Positions 1 through 7,725 of a stretch of 46,727 nt of DNA are shown one piece after another. Origin of the DNA: Rhodanobacter sp. (GTDB taxonomy: Bacteria > Pseudomonadota > Gammaproteobacteria > Xanthomonadales > Rhodanobacteraceae); NCBI GenBank assembly GCA_004322005.1, contig SCRF01000032.1:1-46727 (forward strand). The letters are read 5' to 3'. The notes under the pieces were generated by a model that saw only the letters and a list, made by a program, of their open reading frames with translations, did no database searches and was not told the origin of the DNA. Both the position numbers and the translations under genes were made by a program. Every line of letters starts with the position of its first letter. Within the stretch, counting starts at the first letter, position 1.

Positions 1-33
1 AGGGAATCTTGCATAACCTGGTTCTCGGCACGT

Positions 34-116
34 GTAGGAGCGCACCCTGTGCGCGAAATGCGGAAACAACACGTGGCGGCGCCGTAACGCATTTCGCGCA
101 CAGGGTGCGCTCCTAC
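34..116. repeat. Inverted pair of GTAG-headed REP sequences
   Basis: A perfect 29-bp inverted repeat (34-62 against 88-116) whose arms begin with GTAGGAGCGCACCCTGTGCG. Each arm is itself a short palindrome. The GTAG head and stem match the GTAG REP class known from Stenotrophomonas (SMAG elements) and other xanthomonads. It lies upstream of the initiator tRNA gene. No REP-associated transposase is present in this window. Confidence 0.85.
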
Positions 117-153
117 CCATCGTGGTTATTCGAGGCGCCGAACAAGGTAGAGC

Positions 154-180
154 TTGCAAGAAACCGGCCATCCCTTTAAA
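154..180 (+). promoter_or_regulatory. Possible sigma-70 promoter of the initiator tRNA gene
   Basis: TTGCAA (154-159) and TTTAAA (175-180) are spaced 15 nt apart, or 16 nt if the -10 is read as TTAAAC. They end about 15 nt before the tRNA 5' end, a reasonable place for a tRNA promoter. The spacing is short and the -35 is imperfect, so this is tentative. Confidence 0.3.
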
Positions 181-195
181 CTCTTCGGACTCTGA

Positions 196-272
196 TGCGG
201 GGTGGAGCAGTCTGGCAGCTCGTCGGGCTCATAACCCGAAGGTCGCAGGTTCGAATCCTGCCCCCGCTACCA
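196..272 (+). tRNA. metY: Initiator tRNA-fMet (CAT)
   Basis: A 77-nt cloverleaf with encoded CCA. The 7-bp acceptor stem has a mismatched first pair (T1 opposite T72), and the anticodon stem carries three consecutive G:C pairs next to the CAT loop. Both are hallmarks of bacterial initiator tRNA rather than elongator tRNA-Met. The T stem and TTCGAAT loop are intact. It sits ahead of rimP-nusA-infB exactly as metY does in E. coli, so it probably heads that operon and couples initiator tRNA supply with IF2 synthesis. Confidence 0.95.
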
Positions 273-290
273 GATCTTTCTTGATGCAAG

Positions 291-314
291 AAAGCCTCCT
301 CGTGAGGCTTTTTT
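291..314 (+). terminator. Intrinsic terminator after the initiator tRNA
   Basis: AAAGCCTC (291-298), a 5-nt loop and GAGGCTTT (304-311), followed by a T tract. It probably ends most transcripts just after the tRNA and sets how much RNA reads into rimP. Confidence 0.75.
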
Positions 315-399
315 GTTGGGCGCAGGGATGCGTCGCGCCGGATTGCGGTCAATGGCGTCGGCTTCGAGCCGCATCAGGCGAAACATCGGCGATATAGGG

Positions 400-425
400 A
401 AATGGGCCGTTGGAGCCCATTTTTT
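400..425 (+). promoter_or_regulatory. Hairpin with T tract in the rimP leader
   Basis: AAATGGGC (400-407) pairs with GCCCATTT (415-422) around a 7-nt loop and runs into T residues, 44 nt before the rimP start. It looks like a second terminator or attenuator. A structured rimP leader with a premature terminator is known in enterobacteria (rimP-leader); sequence homology to that family is not claimed here. Confidence 0.55.
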
Positions 426-468
426 GTTTCTGCCGCCCGGACAACGGGTGGTCTGGCAAAGCGGACCC

Positions 469-1017
469 ATGGATACATACGCACTGGCACAACGCTTCAC
501 CGAGGTACTGGCCGATCTGGGCCTGGTATGCCTTGGCGTGGAGTTCACCCCGTCGCATGGGCAGAGTACCCTTCGCGTTTACCTGGACTTGATCGAGAAG
601 TGCGGGCTCGATCAGGACGGTGCGCGCCGCGAGGTGGGGATCGAGGATTGCGAGAGCGCCAGCCGCGAGTTGTCCGCGCTGCTGGATGTCGAGGATCCGG
701 TTCCGGGTCACTACGTGCTCGAGGTTTCCTCGCCGGGCCTCGATCGGCCACTGTTCACGGCTGCGCAGTTCGCGCAAGCCATCGGGCAGGAAGTGAAAGT
801 GCTGCTCAAGGCGCCGATCGAAGGACGTCGTCGCTTGCGCGGCAAGTTGATCGCGGTGGAAGGCGAGCGGGTGACGCTGGAAGGTGAAGGCAGGACATTC
901 GAATTCGAGCACGCGGCGGTGGAAAGCGCGCGCGTGGTGCCGGATTGGGAAGCGCTCGGTTATGCGCCGCAACCCAAGCGCGGCGGCAAGCCCCCGGTCA
1001 AGAAGGCCAGGCAATAA
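469..1017 (+). CDS. rimP: Ribosome maturation factor RimP
   Basis: A 182-residue protein of the RimP family, which is needed for late assembly of the 30S ribosomal subunit. The N-terminal alpha/beta domain includes [18 protein letters not shown] and the conserved [20 protein letters not shown] segment. The C-terminal SH3-like barrel contains KGKL/V-like strands ([16 protein letters not shown]). The reading frame stays open upstream to 313, but homology starts at [10 protein letters not shown], so the ATG at 469 is chosen; the upstream extension would run through the leader hairpin. First protein gene of the nusA operon. An array of short hairpin repeats begins 4 nt after its stop. Confidence 0.95.
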   Translation: MDTYALAQRFTEVLADLGLVCLGVEFTPSHGQSTLRVYLDLIEKCGLDQDGARREVGIEDCESASRELSALLDVEDPVPGHYVLEVSSPGLDRPLFTAAQFAQAIGQEVKVLLKAPIEGRRRLRGKLIAVEGERVTLEGEGRTFEFEHAAVESARVVPDWEALGYAPQPKRGGKPPVKKARQ

Positions 1018-1020
1018 TTG

Positions 1021-1148
1021 AACAGTGCGGCCACGGATGGCCGCCTTTTGACTCTCGCGTTCAAGGATGAACGCAAAAATGACGAACAGTGCGGCCACGG
1101 ATGGCCGCCTTTTGATCCTGGCGCTCAGGGATGAGCGCAAAAGTCAAC
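1021..1148 (+). repeat. Tandem array of four GGA-loop hairpins (CANGGAYG)
   Basis: Two 64-bp units in tandem (1021-1084, 1085-1148); their first 31 nt are identical. Each unit has two hairpins of 7-bp stem and 4-nt loop: 1027-1044 GCGGCCACGGATGGCCGC and 1057-1074 GCGTTCAAGGATGAACGC, then 1091-1108 (same as the first) and 1121-1138 GCGCTCAGGGATGAGCGC. All four loops read CANGGATG. The array lies between rimP and nusA and should be part of their mRNA. Related copies occur at 7559-7703, 18313-18360 and 34412-34429. Confidence 0.85.
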
Positions 1149-1185
1149 ATTTTGGACGCCGTCTGGCGCCTGTGGAGTTGTTGCA

Positions 1186-2691
1186 ATGAGCAAAGAACTT
1201 TTGCTGGTCGTCGATGCGGTCGCCAATGAAAAAGGCGTGCCGCTGGAAGTGATTTTCGAGGCGATGGAGGCCGCGCTGGCATCGGCGGCCAAGAAGCGCT
1301 ATCCGGATGAGGAGCCCGACATCCGCGTCTCGATCAACCAGGATACCGGCGAGTACACGACCTTCCGCCGCTGGGAAATCATCGCCGACGATGGCGAGAT
1401 GGAATCGCCGTCCTACCAGTTGCGCCTGATGGATGCGCTAGACGAGCGTGCCGACGCCAAGGTGGGCGAATACATCGAGCAGCAGGTCGAGAATGCCGAA
1501 TTCGGCCGCATCGCCGCGCAGGCCGCCAAGCAGGTGATCGTGCAGCGGGTGCGCGAGGCGGAGCGCCAGCAGGTGGTCGATGCGTTTGCCGATCGCGTCG
1601 GCGAACTGGTGACCGGTATCGTCAAGCGCGTCGAGCGCGGCAACATCTACCTCGATCTGGGCAGCAACGCGGAGGCTTTCATTCCGCGCGACAAGACGAT
1701 CCCGCGCGAATCGGCCCGTGTCGGCGATCGCGTGCGCGGCTACCTGTACGAGGTGAAGTCGGAAGTGCGCGGGCCGCAATTGTTCGTGTCGCGCGCCGCG
1801 CCGGAGTTCATGATCGAGCTGTTCAAGCTCGAAGTGCCGGAAGTCGGCCAGGGCCTGGTCGAGATCAAGGGTTGCGCGCGCGATCCGGGCGACCGGGCGA
1901 AGATCGCCGTGCTGGCCCATGACAGCCGCACTGATCCGATCGGCGCTTGCATCGGCATGCGCGGCTCGCGCGTGCAGGCGGTCTCCAACGATCTCAACGG
2001 CGAACGCGTCGACATCATCCTGTGGCACGAGAATCCGGCGCAGTTCGTCATCAATGCGATGGCGCCGGCCGAAGTGCAGTCCATCATCATGGACGAGGAA
2101 AAGCACTCGATGGACATCGCGGTGGCCGAGGACAAGCTGTCCCAGGCGATCGGCCGGGGTGGCCAGAACGTGCGCCTGGCCAGCAAGCTGACCGGTTGGC
2201 AGCTCAATGTGATGACCCAGGACCAGGTTACCGCCAAGAGTGAGTCCGAACAGGAGGCCGCGCGCCAGCTGTTCATGGACAAACTTGAGGTCGATCAGGA
2301 AATTGCCGTTATCCTTGTGCAGGAAGGTTTTTCCAGTGTCGAGGAAATCGCCTACGTGCCCAGTGCCGAGTTGCTGGCGGTGGAAGGTTTCGATGAGGAC
2401 ATCGTCGAGGAATTGCGTGCCCGCGCCCGCGACGCCTTGCTGACCGAGGCGCTGGCGGTGGAGGAGGGTGTCGACGAGCATCAGCCGTCCGAGGAGCTGC
2501 TGGCGCTGGAAGGCATGGACGAAACGACGGCTTATGCGTTGGCAGCGCGCGAAGTCAGTACGGTCGACGATCTGGCGGATCTGGCGGTGGATGACCTGAT
2601 CGATATCGAAGGAATGACCGAGGAACGCGCTGCAACGCTGATCATGGCCGCACGCGCACCCATGATCGAACGGCTGGAGAAAGGCGGCTAA
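1186..2691 (+). CDS. nusA: Transcription termination/antitermination factor NusA
   Basis: A 501-residue NusA that binds RNA polymerase and controls pausing, termination and antitermination. In order it shows the N-terminal RNAP-binding domain ([20 protein letters not shown]), an S1 domain near residues 135-200 ([20 protein letters not shown]), two KH domains ([15 protein letters not shown] and [19 protein letters not shown]), and two acidic C-terminal repeats (about 365-500) built from repeated [18 protein letters not shown] / [18 protein letters not shown] units, as in E. coli NusA. Start at ATG 1186. The upstream hairpin array ends 38 nt before it and belongs to its 5' region. Confidence 0.97.
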   Translation: MSKELLLVVDAVANEKGVPLEVIFEAMEAALASAAKKRYPDEEPDIRVSINQDTGEYTTFRRWEIIADDGEMESPSYQLRLMDALDERADAKVGEYIEQQVENAEFGRIAAQAAKQVIVQRVREAERQQVVDAFADRVGELVTGIVKRVERGNIYLDLGSNAEAFIPRDKTIPRESARVGDRVRGYLYEVKSEVRGPQLFVSRAAPEFMIELFKLEVPEVGQGLVEIKGCARDPGDRAKIAVLAHDSRTDPIGACIGMRGSRVQAVSNDLNGERVDIILWHENPAQFVINAMAPAEVQSIIMDEEKHSMDIAVAEDKLSQAIGRGGQNVRLASKLTGWQLNVMTQDQVTAKSESEQEAARQLFMDKLEVDQEIAVILVQEGFSSVEEIAYVPSAELLAVEGFDEDIVEELRARARDALLTEALAVEEGVDEHQPSEELLALEGMDETTAYALAAREVSTVDDLADLAVDDLIDIEGMTEERAATLIMAARAPMIERLEKGG

Positions 2692-2821
2692 CCGCGGACG
2701 GCAGCATCCCGGATGGATGCGCCGAGGAAGGCTCGTCGAGCCTTCCACCAGGGATGGGGGTGGCTGTGCGGACAAATGTCACACAGACGATAAGCGCGGG
2801 AACGGCGGAGCTAAGAACACG

Positions 2822-5665
2822 ATGTCGGACGTCACGATCAAACAACTCGCCCAGGTACTGGGCCTGCCGGTCGACAAGTTGCTTACGCAGCTTGGCGAAG
2901 CGGGCATGAAATTCTCCGATCAGGAGCAAGTCATCAGCAGCACCGAAAAGGTGAAACTGCTGGGCTTCCTGCGGCGCACGCACGGCAAGAGCGAAGCGCC
3001 GGCGGAGGTCGATGACAATGCGCCGCGCCAGATCACGCTCAAGCGGCGTACCGTCGGCGAGCTCAAGGTGGCCACTCCCGGCGCGCGTGGCGCTGCCGGC
3101 AGTGCCAAGACGGTCAATGTCGAAGTGCGCGCCAAGCGCACCTACGTCAAGCGCAGCGTGATCGCCGAAGAGGCCAGCGTTGACAGCGAGCGTGAAGATG
3201 CGGTGCGCAAGCTGCAGGAATCCCGGCTGCAACGCGAGCAGGAAGAACGCGAACGCGCCGATACCGAGCTTCGTCGCCAGCAGGAGGCGCAACAGCGTGT
3301 CCTGGACGAGCAACAGCGCCTTGAGGAAAAAAACCGGCGCCAGGCCGAACCGGTCGTTGCCGCCGAACCGGCGACGGGGAGCCCGGGCGAGCCCGCGGCC
3401 ACCACGGAGCCGGCAGCCGACGCCGTTCCAGCGGGCACTGCCGACGAAGAATCCAATGCCGTGCAGCGGATGGATCAGCGCGATCTGGGCATGATCCTGC
3501 CACGCATCCATGAGCCGCGCAAACGCGAAAAGTTGGTGAAACCGGTGCCTGCTCCCGCAGCGGCGCCGCCGCCGGTGGCGGCCCCGCCGCCGCCGGCAGC
3601 ACGGCCCGGCCCGGCCAGCACCCCGACGGCGCCCGCGCCTGCCGGCGACGCCAGCCGCAACAAGCCCAAGCATGCTCGTGGTGAGCGCAACGAGGGCGCG
3701 GGGGGCGGCAAGGAGAGCCGGGATGGCGGCGGTGCCGGCAAGCGTTTTGCCGGTGGCCAGATGCACCTGAGCGAGGCCGAGCGGGCGCGTCGATCGTCCA
3801 GCAGCAAGCGCGGCGGCAAGGCCGGGCGCGGCGGCAAGGAGATGTCGCGCAGCAGCAATGCGCCGACCGGCCCGCACGGGTTCTCGCGCCCCACGGCTCC
3901 GGTGGTCCGCGAAGTGGTCGTTGGCGATACGAACATCGTCGCCGATCTGGCGCAGAAGATGGCCGTCAAGGGTTCCGAAGTAGTCAAGGCGCTGTTCAAG
4001 ATGGGCGTGATGGCAACCATCAACCAGACCATTGATCATGACACCGCCGTGCTGGTGGTGGAGGATCTGGGCCACGTGCCGGTCGCCGAAAGCCAGTCCA
4101 ACGCCGAGGACACGCTGGCTGCGCATACCCAGAATGTCGAGCTGGAAGGCGACAAGATCACGCGTCCGCCGGTGGTAACCATCATGGGTCATGTCGATCA
4201 CGGCAAGACCTCGCTGCTCGACTACATCCGCACCACCAAGGTGGCCTCCGGCGAAGCCGGTGGCATCACCCAGCATATCGGCGCGTATCACGTGCAGACG
4301 TCGCGAGGCGTGATCACCTTCCTGGATACCCCGGGACATGCCGCTTTCACCTCGATGCGCGCCCGAGGTGCGCAGTCGACCGATATCGTGATACTCGTGG
4401 TGGCTGCCGATGACGGCGTGATGCCGCAGACGGTGGAGGCGGTGAAACATGCTCGCGCCGCCAAGGTGCCGCTGATTGTCGCCGTCAACAAGATGGACAA
4501 GGACGGCGCCAACCCCGACAACGTCAAGCAGGGGTTGGTGAAGTACGACGTGGTGCCGGAAGACTGGGGCGGCGATGTGCAGTTCGTGCCGGTGTCGGCC
4601 AAGACCGGCGCCGGTGTCGAGGACCTGCTCGATGCGATCTCGATCCAGGCCGAGGTGATGGAACTCAAGGCCGTCGCCGATGGCCGTGCTTCCGGCGTGG
4701 TGATCGAATCCAGCCTGGATCGTGGTCGTGGCCCGGTGGCGACCGTGCTGGTGCAGCAGGGTACCCTGAAGAAGGGCGATTTCATCGTCTGCGGCATCGA
4801 ATACGGTCGCATGCGCGCGCTGATCGACGAGACCGGCAAGCAGGTGGCCGAAGCCGGCCCGTCGATTCCGGTGCAGGTGCTGGGTCTGTCCGGGGTGCCG
4901 GAAACCGGCGACGATTTCGTTTGCGTCGAAGACGAGCGGCTGGCCCGCGAGGTGGCGCAGGAGCGTGAGCAGAAGCGTCGCGAAACGCGCATGGTCAGCA
5001 AGAGCAACCGGCTCGAGGACATCATCGCGAAGATGGGACAGGGCGTGGAACAGCAGACGCTCAACATCCTGGTCAAGGGCGATGTGCAGGGTTCGGTCGA
5101 GGCGCTGCGCGAATCGCTGACCCAGATCGGCAACGAGCGGGTCCGGGTCAACGTGGTCTCCTCCGGCGTTGGCGGCATCACCGAATCCGACGCCACCCTG
5201 GCTGCCGCGTCGAAGGCCTTGATCATCGGTTTCAACGTGCGTGCCGATGCCTCGGCGCGCAAGGTGATCGAGACCGCCGGTCTGGACGTGCGCTACTTCT
5301 CGATCATCTACGACGTGATCGACCAGGTGACCCAGGCGGCCACCGGCCTGCTCGGCATGGAAGTGCGCGAGGAGATCATCGGTACCGCACAGGTTCGCGA
5401 CGTGTTCCGCAGCTCCAAGTTCGGTGCCGTGGCCGGCTGCATGGTCATCGAAGGCACCGTCAAGCGCAACAAGCCGATCCGTGTGCTGCGCGACAACGTG
5501 GTGATCTTCGAGGGCGAGCTGGAATCGCTGCGCCGCTTCAAGGAACTGGTCGACGAAGTGCGCAACGGCATGGAGTGCGGCATCGCGGTCAAGCAGTACA
5601 ACGACGTCAAGGCCGGCGATCAGATCGAATGCTTCGAGCGCACGGAAGTGGCGCGGACGCTGTAA
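2822..5665 (+). CDS. infB: Translation initiation factor IF-2
   Basis: A 947-residue GTPase that brings initiator tRNA to the 30S subunit. The N-terminal IF2 subdomain ([20 protein letters not shown], residues 1-50) is followed by a long charged, Ala/Pro/Gly-rich linker to about residue 355, a second IF2_N domain ([20 protein letters not shown]), then the GTPase core with G1 GHVDHGKT (456-463), G3 DTPGH (502-506) and G4 NKMD (556-559), and domains II-IV. The frame is open back to 2717, but homology and the ATG at 2822 fix the start. It lies downstream of the initiator tRNA whose charged product it binds. Confidence 0.97.
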   Translation: MSDVTIKQLAQVLGLPVDKLLTQLGEAGMKFSDQEQVISSTEKVKLLGFLRRTHGKSEAPAEVDDNAPRQITLKRRTVGELKVATPGARGAAGSAKTVNVEVRAKRTYVKRSVIAEEASVDSEREDAVRKLQESRLQREQEERERADTELRRQQEAQQRVLDEQQRLEEKNRRQAEPVVAAEPATGSPGEPAATTEPAADAVPAGTADEESNAVQRMDQRDLGMILPRIHEPRKREKLVKPVPAPAAAPPPVAAPPPPAARPGPASTPTAPAPAGDASRNKPKHARGERNEGAGGGKESRDGGGAGKRFAGGQMHLSEAERARRSSSSKRGGKAGRGGKEMSRSSNAPTGPHGFSRPTAPVVREVVVGDTNIVADLAQKMAVKGSEVVKALFKMGVMATINQTIDHDTAVLVVEDLGHVPVAESQSNAEDTLAAHTQNVELEGDKITRPPVVTIMGHVDHGKTSLLDYIRTTKVASGEAGGITQHIGAYHVQTSRGVITFLDTPGHAAFTSMRARGAQSTDIVILVVAADDGVMPQTVEAVKHARAAKVPLIVAVNKMDKDGANPDNVKQGLVKYDVVPEDWGGDVQFVPVSAKTGAGVEDLLDAISIQAEVMELKAVADGRASGVVIESSLDRGRGPVATVLVQQGTLKKGDFIVCGIEYGRMRALIDETGKQVAEAGPSIPVQVLGLSGVPETGDDFVCVEDERLAREVAQEREQKRRETRMVSKSNRLEDIIAKMGQGVEQQTLNILVKGDVQGSVEALRESLTQIGNERVRVNVVSSGVGGITESDATLAAASKALIIGFNVRADASARKVIETAGLDVRYFSIIYDVIDQVTQAATGLLGMEVREEIIGTAQVRDVFRSSKFGAVAGCMVIEGTVKRNKPIRVLRDNVVIFEGELESLRRFKELVDEVRNGMECGIAVKQYNDVKAGDQIECFERTEVARTL

Positions 5666-5674
5666 GAAAAAACG

Positions 5675-5755
5675 GGGGACCGGGGATGGGGGACCAGGGA
5701 CCGGGACGCCTGAGCCGGCGCACCTGCCTTTCCCGGTCCCCGATCCCCGGTCCCC
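5675..5755. repeat. GGGGACC/GGGGATC inverted repeat between infB and rbfA
   Basis: The left arm (5675-5706) is made of GGGGACCGGGGATGGGGGACC units and pairs with the right arm TCCCGGTCCCCGATCCCCGG plus TCCCC (5731-5755), apart from one bulged 7-nt unit. The right arm ends one base before the rbfA Shine-Dalgarno AAGGAG (5756-5761). Similar short GGGAATC tandems occupy the spacers of the REP pairs at 26676 and 29197. Confidence 0.75.
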
Positions 5756-5768
5756 AAGGAGCTTTGTC

Positions 5769-6152
5769 ATGCCATCCCGTGATTTCAAACGTACCGACCG
5801 CGTAGCTGCCGAATTGCGCCGCGAACTGGGTTTGCTGGTGCATGCAGCGGTGCGCGATCACGGGCTGCCGTCGGTCAGCGTGTCGGACGTGGAAATCACC
5901 CGCGATCTGGACTGGGCCACGGTGTGGGTAACCGCGTTGATGCCCGAGCAGGGCTTGCCGGCGGTGAAGGCGCTGAACGGGATCGGTCACGAAATCCGTC
6001 ACGCATTGGCGCGCGGCGGCATGCGCATGCGGCGGGTGCCCGAACTGCGCTTCAAATACGACGATTCGGTCGACAAGGGCGAGCGCATCGAATCGCTGCT
6101 GCGCGAGCAGACCCGCGATCTGGCGCCACCTGCCGACGACAAGCAGGATTGA
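5769..6152 (+). CDS. rbfA: 30S ribosome-binding factor RbfA
   Basis: A 127-residue RbfA, a KH-fold protein that binds immature 30S subunits and helps 16S rRNA 5'-end maturation and cold growth. The sequence opens with RTDRVAAELRRELGLLVHAAV and continues with the family's VSVSDVEITRDLDWATVWVT strand and a basic RMRRVPELRFKYDDSVDKGERIESLL helix region, full length for the family. AAGGAG at 5756-5761 sits 7 nt before the ATG. It is co-transcribed with infB and truB; a hairpin-forming repeat occupies the gap before it and abuts its ribosome-binding site. Confidence 0.96.
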   Translation: MPSRDFKRTDRVAAELRRELGLLVHAAVRDHGLPSVSVSDVEITRDLDWATVWVTALMPEQGLPAVKALNGIGHEIRHALARGGMRMRRVPELRFKYDDSVDKGERIESLLREQTRDLAPPADDKQD

Positions 6153-6195
6153 ACCGCAAGCACAGGGCGCCCGCAGATCCAATGAACGTGATCCG

Positions 6196-7122
6196 ATGAA
6201 TCGTCCTGTGCGTATCCGTTGGCGTGACCTGCACGGCATCGTTTTGCTCGACAAGCCGATCGGGTTGAGCTCCAACCAGGCGCTGCAAGCCGTTCGGCGC
6301 TTGCTGCGTGCGGCCAAGGGCGGCCATGCCGGCGCACTCGACCCGATGGCCACCGGACTGCTGCCGCTGTGTTTCGGCGAGGCGACCAAGCTGGCCGGCA
6401 GCCTGCTCGGTTCGCGCAAGGCGTATGTCGCCGATTGCCGGCTGGGCATCACCACCGATACCGCGGACAGCGAAGGCGCCATCGTGCAACAACGCCCGGT
6501 GCCGGTGCTGGACGAGGCCGCCATCGAAACGGCGCTGGCCAGGTTGCGCGGGCGCATAGCCCAGGTGCCGCCGGTGTATTCGGCACTCAAGCAGGGCGGC
6601 GAGCGGCTGTACGTCAAGGCACGTCGCGGCGAAGCCGTCGAGGTGCCGCCACGCGAAGTCGAGGTTCACCGGCTCGATCTGCTGGCGCGCGACGGGGACA
6701 CGTTGCAGCTGCTTGTCGAATGCGGCTCCGGGACCTACGTGCGTTCGCTGGCGCGGGATCTGGGCGAGGATCTGGGTTGTGGTGCACATCTGACGGCATT
6801 GCGCCGCTTGTGGGTGGAGCCGTTCCGCGAACCGCGCATGGTGACGCTGGACGAGCTGCGGCGGGCGGCTGAACAGGGCGACGAGGCTCTGCTCGCCTGG
6901 CTGCTGCCGGTATCGGCGGGCTTGTCGGATCTGCCCACCGTTCAGCTTGACGGGCCGCAGAGCCTGGCCATTTCCCGCGGTCAGCCGATTCAGCTCAGTC
7001 CAGTGCCCGTGGTGGGGCGCTGCGCTGCGTCAGCCAGCGATGGGACGCTGCTGGCGCTGCTTGAACTCGATGCCGACGGCCGCGCACGCATCCTGCGCGG
7101 CTTCAACCTGCCGCCGGACTGA
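6196..7122 (+). CDS. truB: tRNA pseudouridine(55) synthase TruB
   Basis: A 308-residue TruB that makes pseudouridine 55 in the T loop of most tRNAs and acts as a tRNA chaperone. The N-terminal GIVLLDKPIGLSSNQAL motif and the catalytic motif GHAGALDPMATG are present, with Asp49 as nucleophile (Asp48 in E. coli). Downstream are the YVADCRLGITTDTADSEG and YSALKQGGERLYVKARRG motifs and a C-terminal PUA-like region. The gene follows rbfA after 43 nt and ends about 170 nt before rpsO, which probably also has its own promoter. Confidence 0.96.
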   Translation: MNRPVRIRWRDLHGIVLLDKPIGLSSNQALQAVRRLLRAAKGGHAGALDPMATGLLPLCFGEATKLAGSLLGSRKAYVADCRLGITTDTADSEGAIVQQRPVPVLDEAAIETALARLRGRIAQVPPVYSALKQGGERLYVKARRGEAVEVPPREVEVHRLDLLARDGDTLQLLVECGSGTYVRSLARDLGEDLGCGAHLTALRRLWVEPFREPRMVTLDELRRAAEQGDEALLAWLLPVSAGLSDLPTVQLDGPQSLAISRGQPIQLSPVPVVGRCAASASDGTLLALLELDADGRARILRGFNLPPD

Positions 7123-7151
7123 CGATTTTGAGCCGATCGCCGGTTGCGCAC

Positions 7152-7181
7152 TTGTTGTAACCGCACTCCCATCAGTAGAAT
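7152..7181 (+). promoter_or_regulatory. Candidate promoter upstream of rpsO
   Basis: TTGTTG (7152-7157) and TAGAAT (7176-7181) are separated by 18 nt, in the truB-rpsO gap. The -10 matches the consensus at five of six positions, the -35 at three. E. coli rpsO also has an internal operon promoter at this place. Confidence 0.45.
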
Positions 7182-7214
7182 AGACAAGTTATTTCAACGC
7201 TTTCATTCATCTAG

Positions 7215-7262
7215 GCGAAGCTTGCGCTTGCGCCATCGCGGTGACGCAAGCGCAAGCTTCGC
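7215..7262 (+). promoter_or_regulatory. 18-bp perfect stem-loop in the rpsO leader
   Basis: GCGAAGCTTGCGCTTGCG (7215-7232) is an exact inverted repeat of 7245-7262 around a 12-nt loop. It ends 10 nt before the AAGGA (7273-7277) of rpsO, with no T tract, so it is not an ordinary terminator. Position suggests an mRNA element for S15 control of its own translation or for mRNA stability. S15 autoregulation through leader structures is known in several bacteria, but this structure does not look like the E. coli pseudoknot. Confidence 0.55.
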
Positions 7263-7288
7263 ATCGCCTTTCAAGGAAACACATACTC

Positions 7289-7558
7289 ATGTCTCTTACC
7301 GCAGAACAAACCGGCAAGATCGTTGCCGATTTCGGCCGTGTACCGAACGATACCGGTTCGTCGGAAGTCCAGGTGGCGTTGCTGTCCGCCCGGATCGATC
7401 ATCTCACCGGCCATTTCAAGGAACACAAGCAGGATCACCATTCCCGCCGTGGCCTGCTGAAGCTGGTCAACCAGCGCAAGCGCCTGCTCAGCTATCTGAA
7501 GGATCGCGACCTCGCACGCTATCAGGCCCTGATCGAACGCCTCGGCCTGCGGAGATGA
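7289..7558 (+). CDS. rpsO: Small ribosomal subunit protein uS15
   Basis: An 89-residue S15, a primary 16S rRNA-binding protein of the 30S platform. The whole family signature is visible: [23 protein letters not shown], then [20 protein letters not shown] and [20 protein letters not shown], with length as in E. coli. The ATG at 7289 is preceded by AAGGA at 7273-7277; an in-frame upstream start at 7241 lies inside the leader hairpin and is rejected. It lies between truB and pnp as in E. coli. A GGA-loop hairpin array in reverse orientation begins at the base right after its stop codon. Confidence 0.97.
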   Translation: MSLTAEQTGKIVADFGRVPNDTGSSEVQVALLSARIDHLTGHFKEHKQDHHSRRGLLKLVNQRKRLLSYLKDRDLARYQALIERLGLRR

Positions 7559-7703
7559 GCGTTCGTCCTTGAACGCGAAGATCAAGAAGCGGCCATCCGT
7601 GGCCGCACTATTCAATGGTTTTTGCGTTCGTCCTTGAACGCGAAGGTCAAAAAGCGGCCATCCATGGCCGCACTCCTCAATTTCTGCGTTCGTCCTTGAG
7701 CGC
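7559..7703 (-). repeat. GGA-loop hairpin array, reverse orientation, between rpsO and pnp
   Basis: Two and a half units of 62-65 bp of the family seen at 1021-1148, inverted. Read on the minus strand the hairpins at 7559-7576, 7589-7606, 7624-7641, 7654-7671 and 7686-7703 have loops CAAGGACG, CACGGATG, CAAGGACG, CATGGATG and CAAGGACG, all fitting CANGGAYG. Stems are 6-7 bp; the last has one mismatch. The mRNA of rpsO-pnp carries the complement, so CANGGAYG would appear only in antisense RNA. Confidence 0.85.
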
Positions 7704-7725
7704 GAAGGTCAACAGGACACAACCC

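Noticed and set aside
2642-5788. A 1048-codon minus-strand open frame across infB
   Set aside because: Shadow of the GTP-binding and linker-coding sequence of infB; rich in His and Asp as expected from codon complement. No domain or ribosome-binding site.
7615-7725. An N-terminal extension of PNPase beginning at 7615
   Set aside because: It translates the hairpin repeat array; family homology starts at the GTG at 7726.
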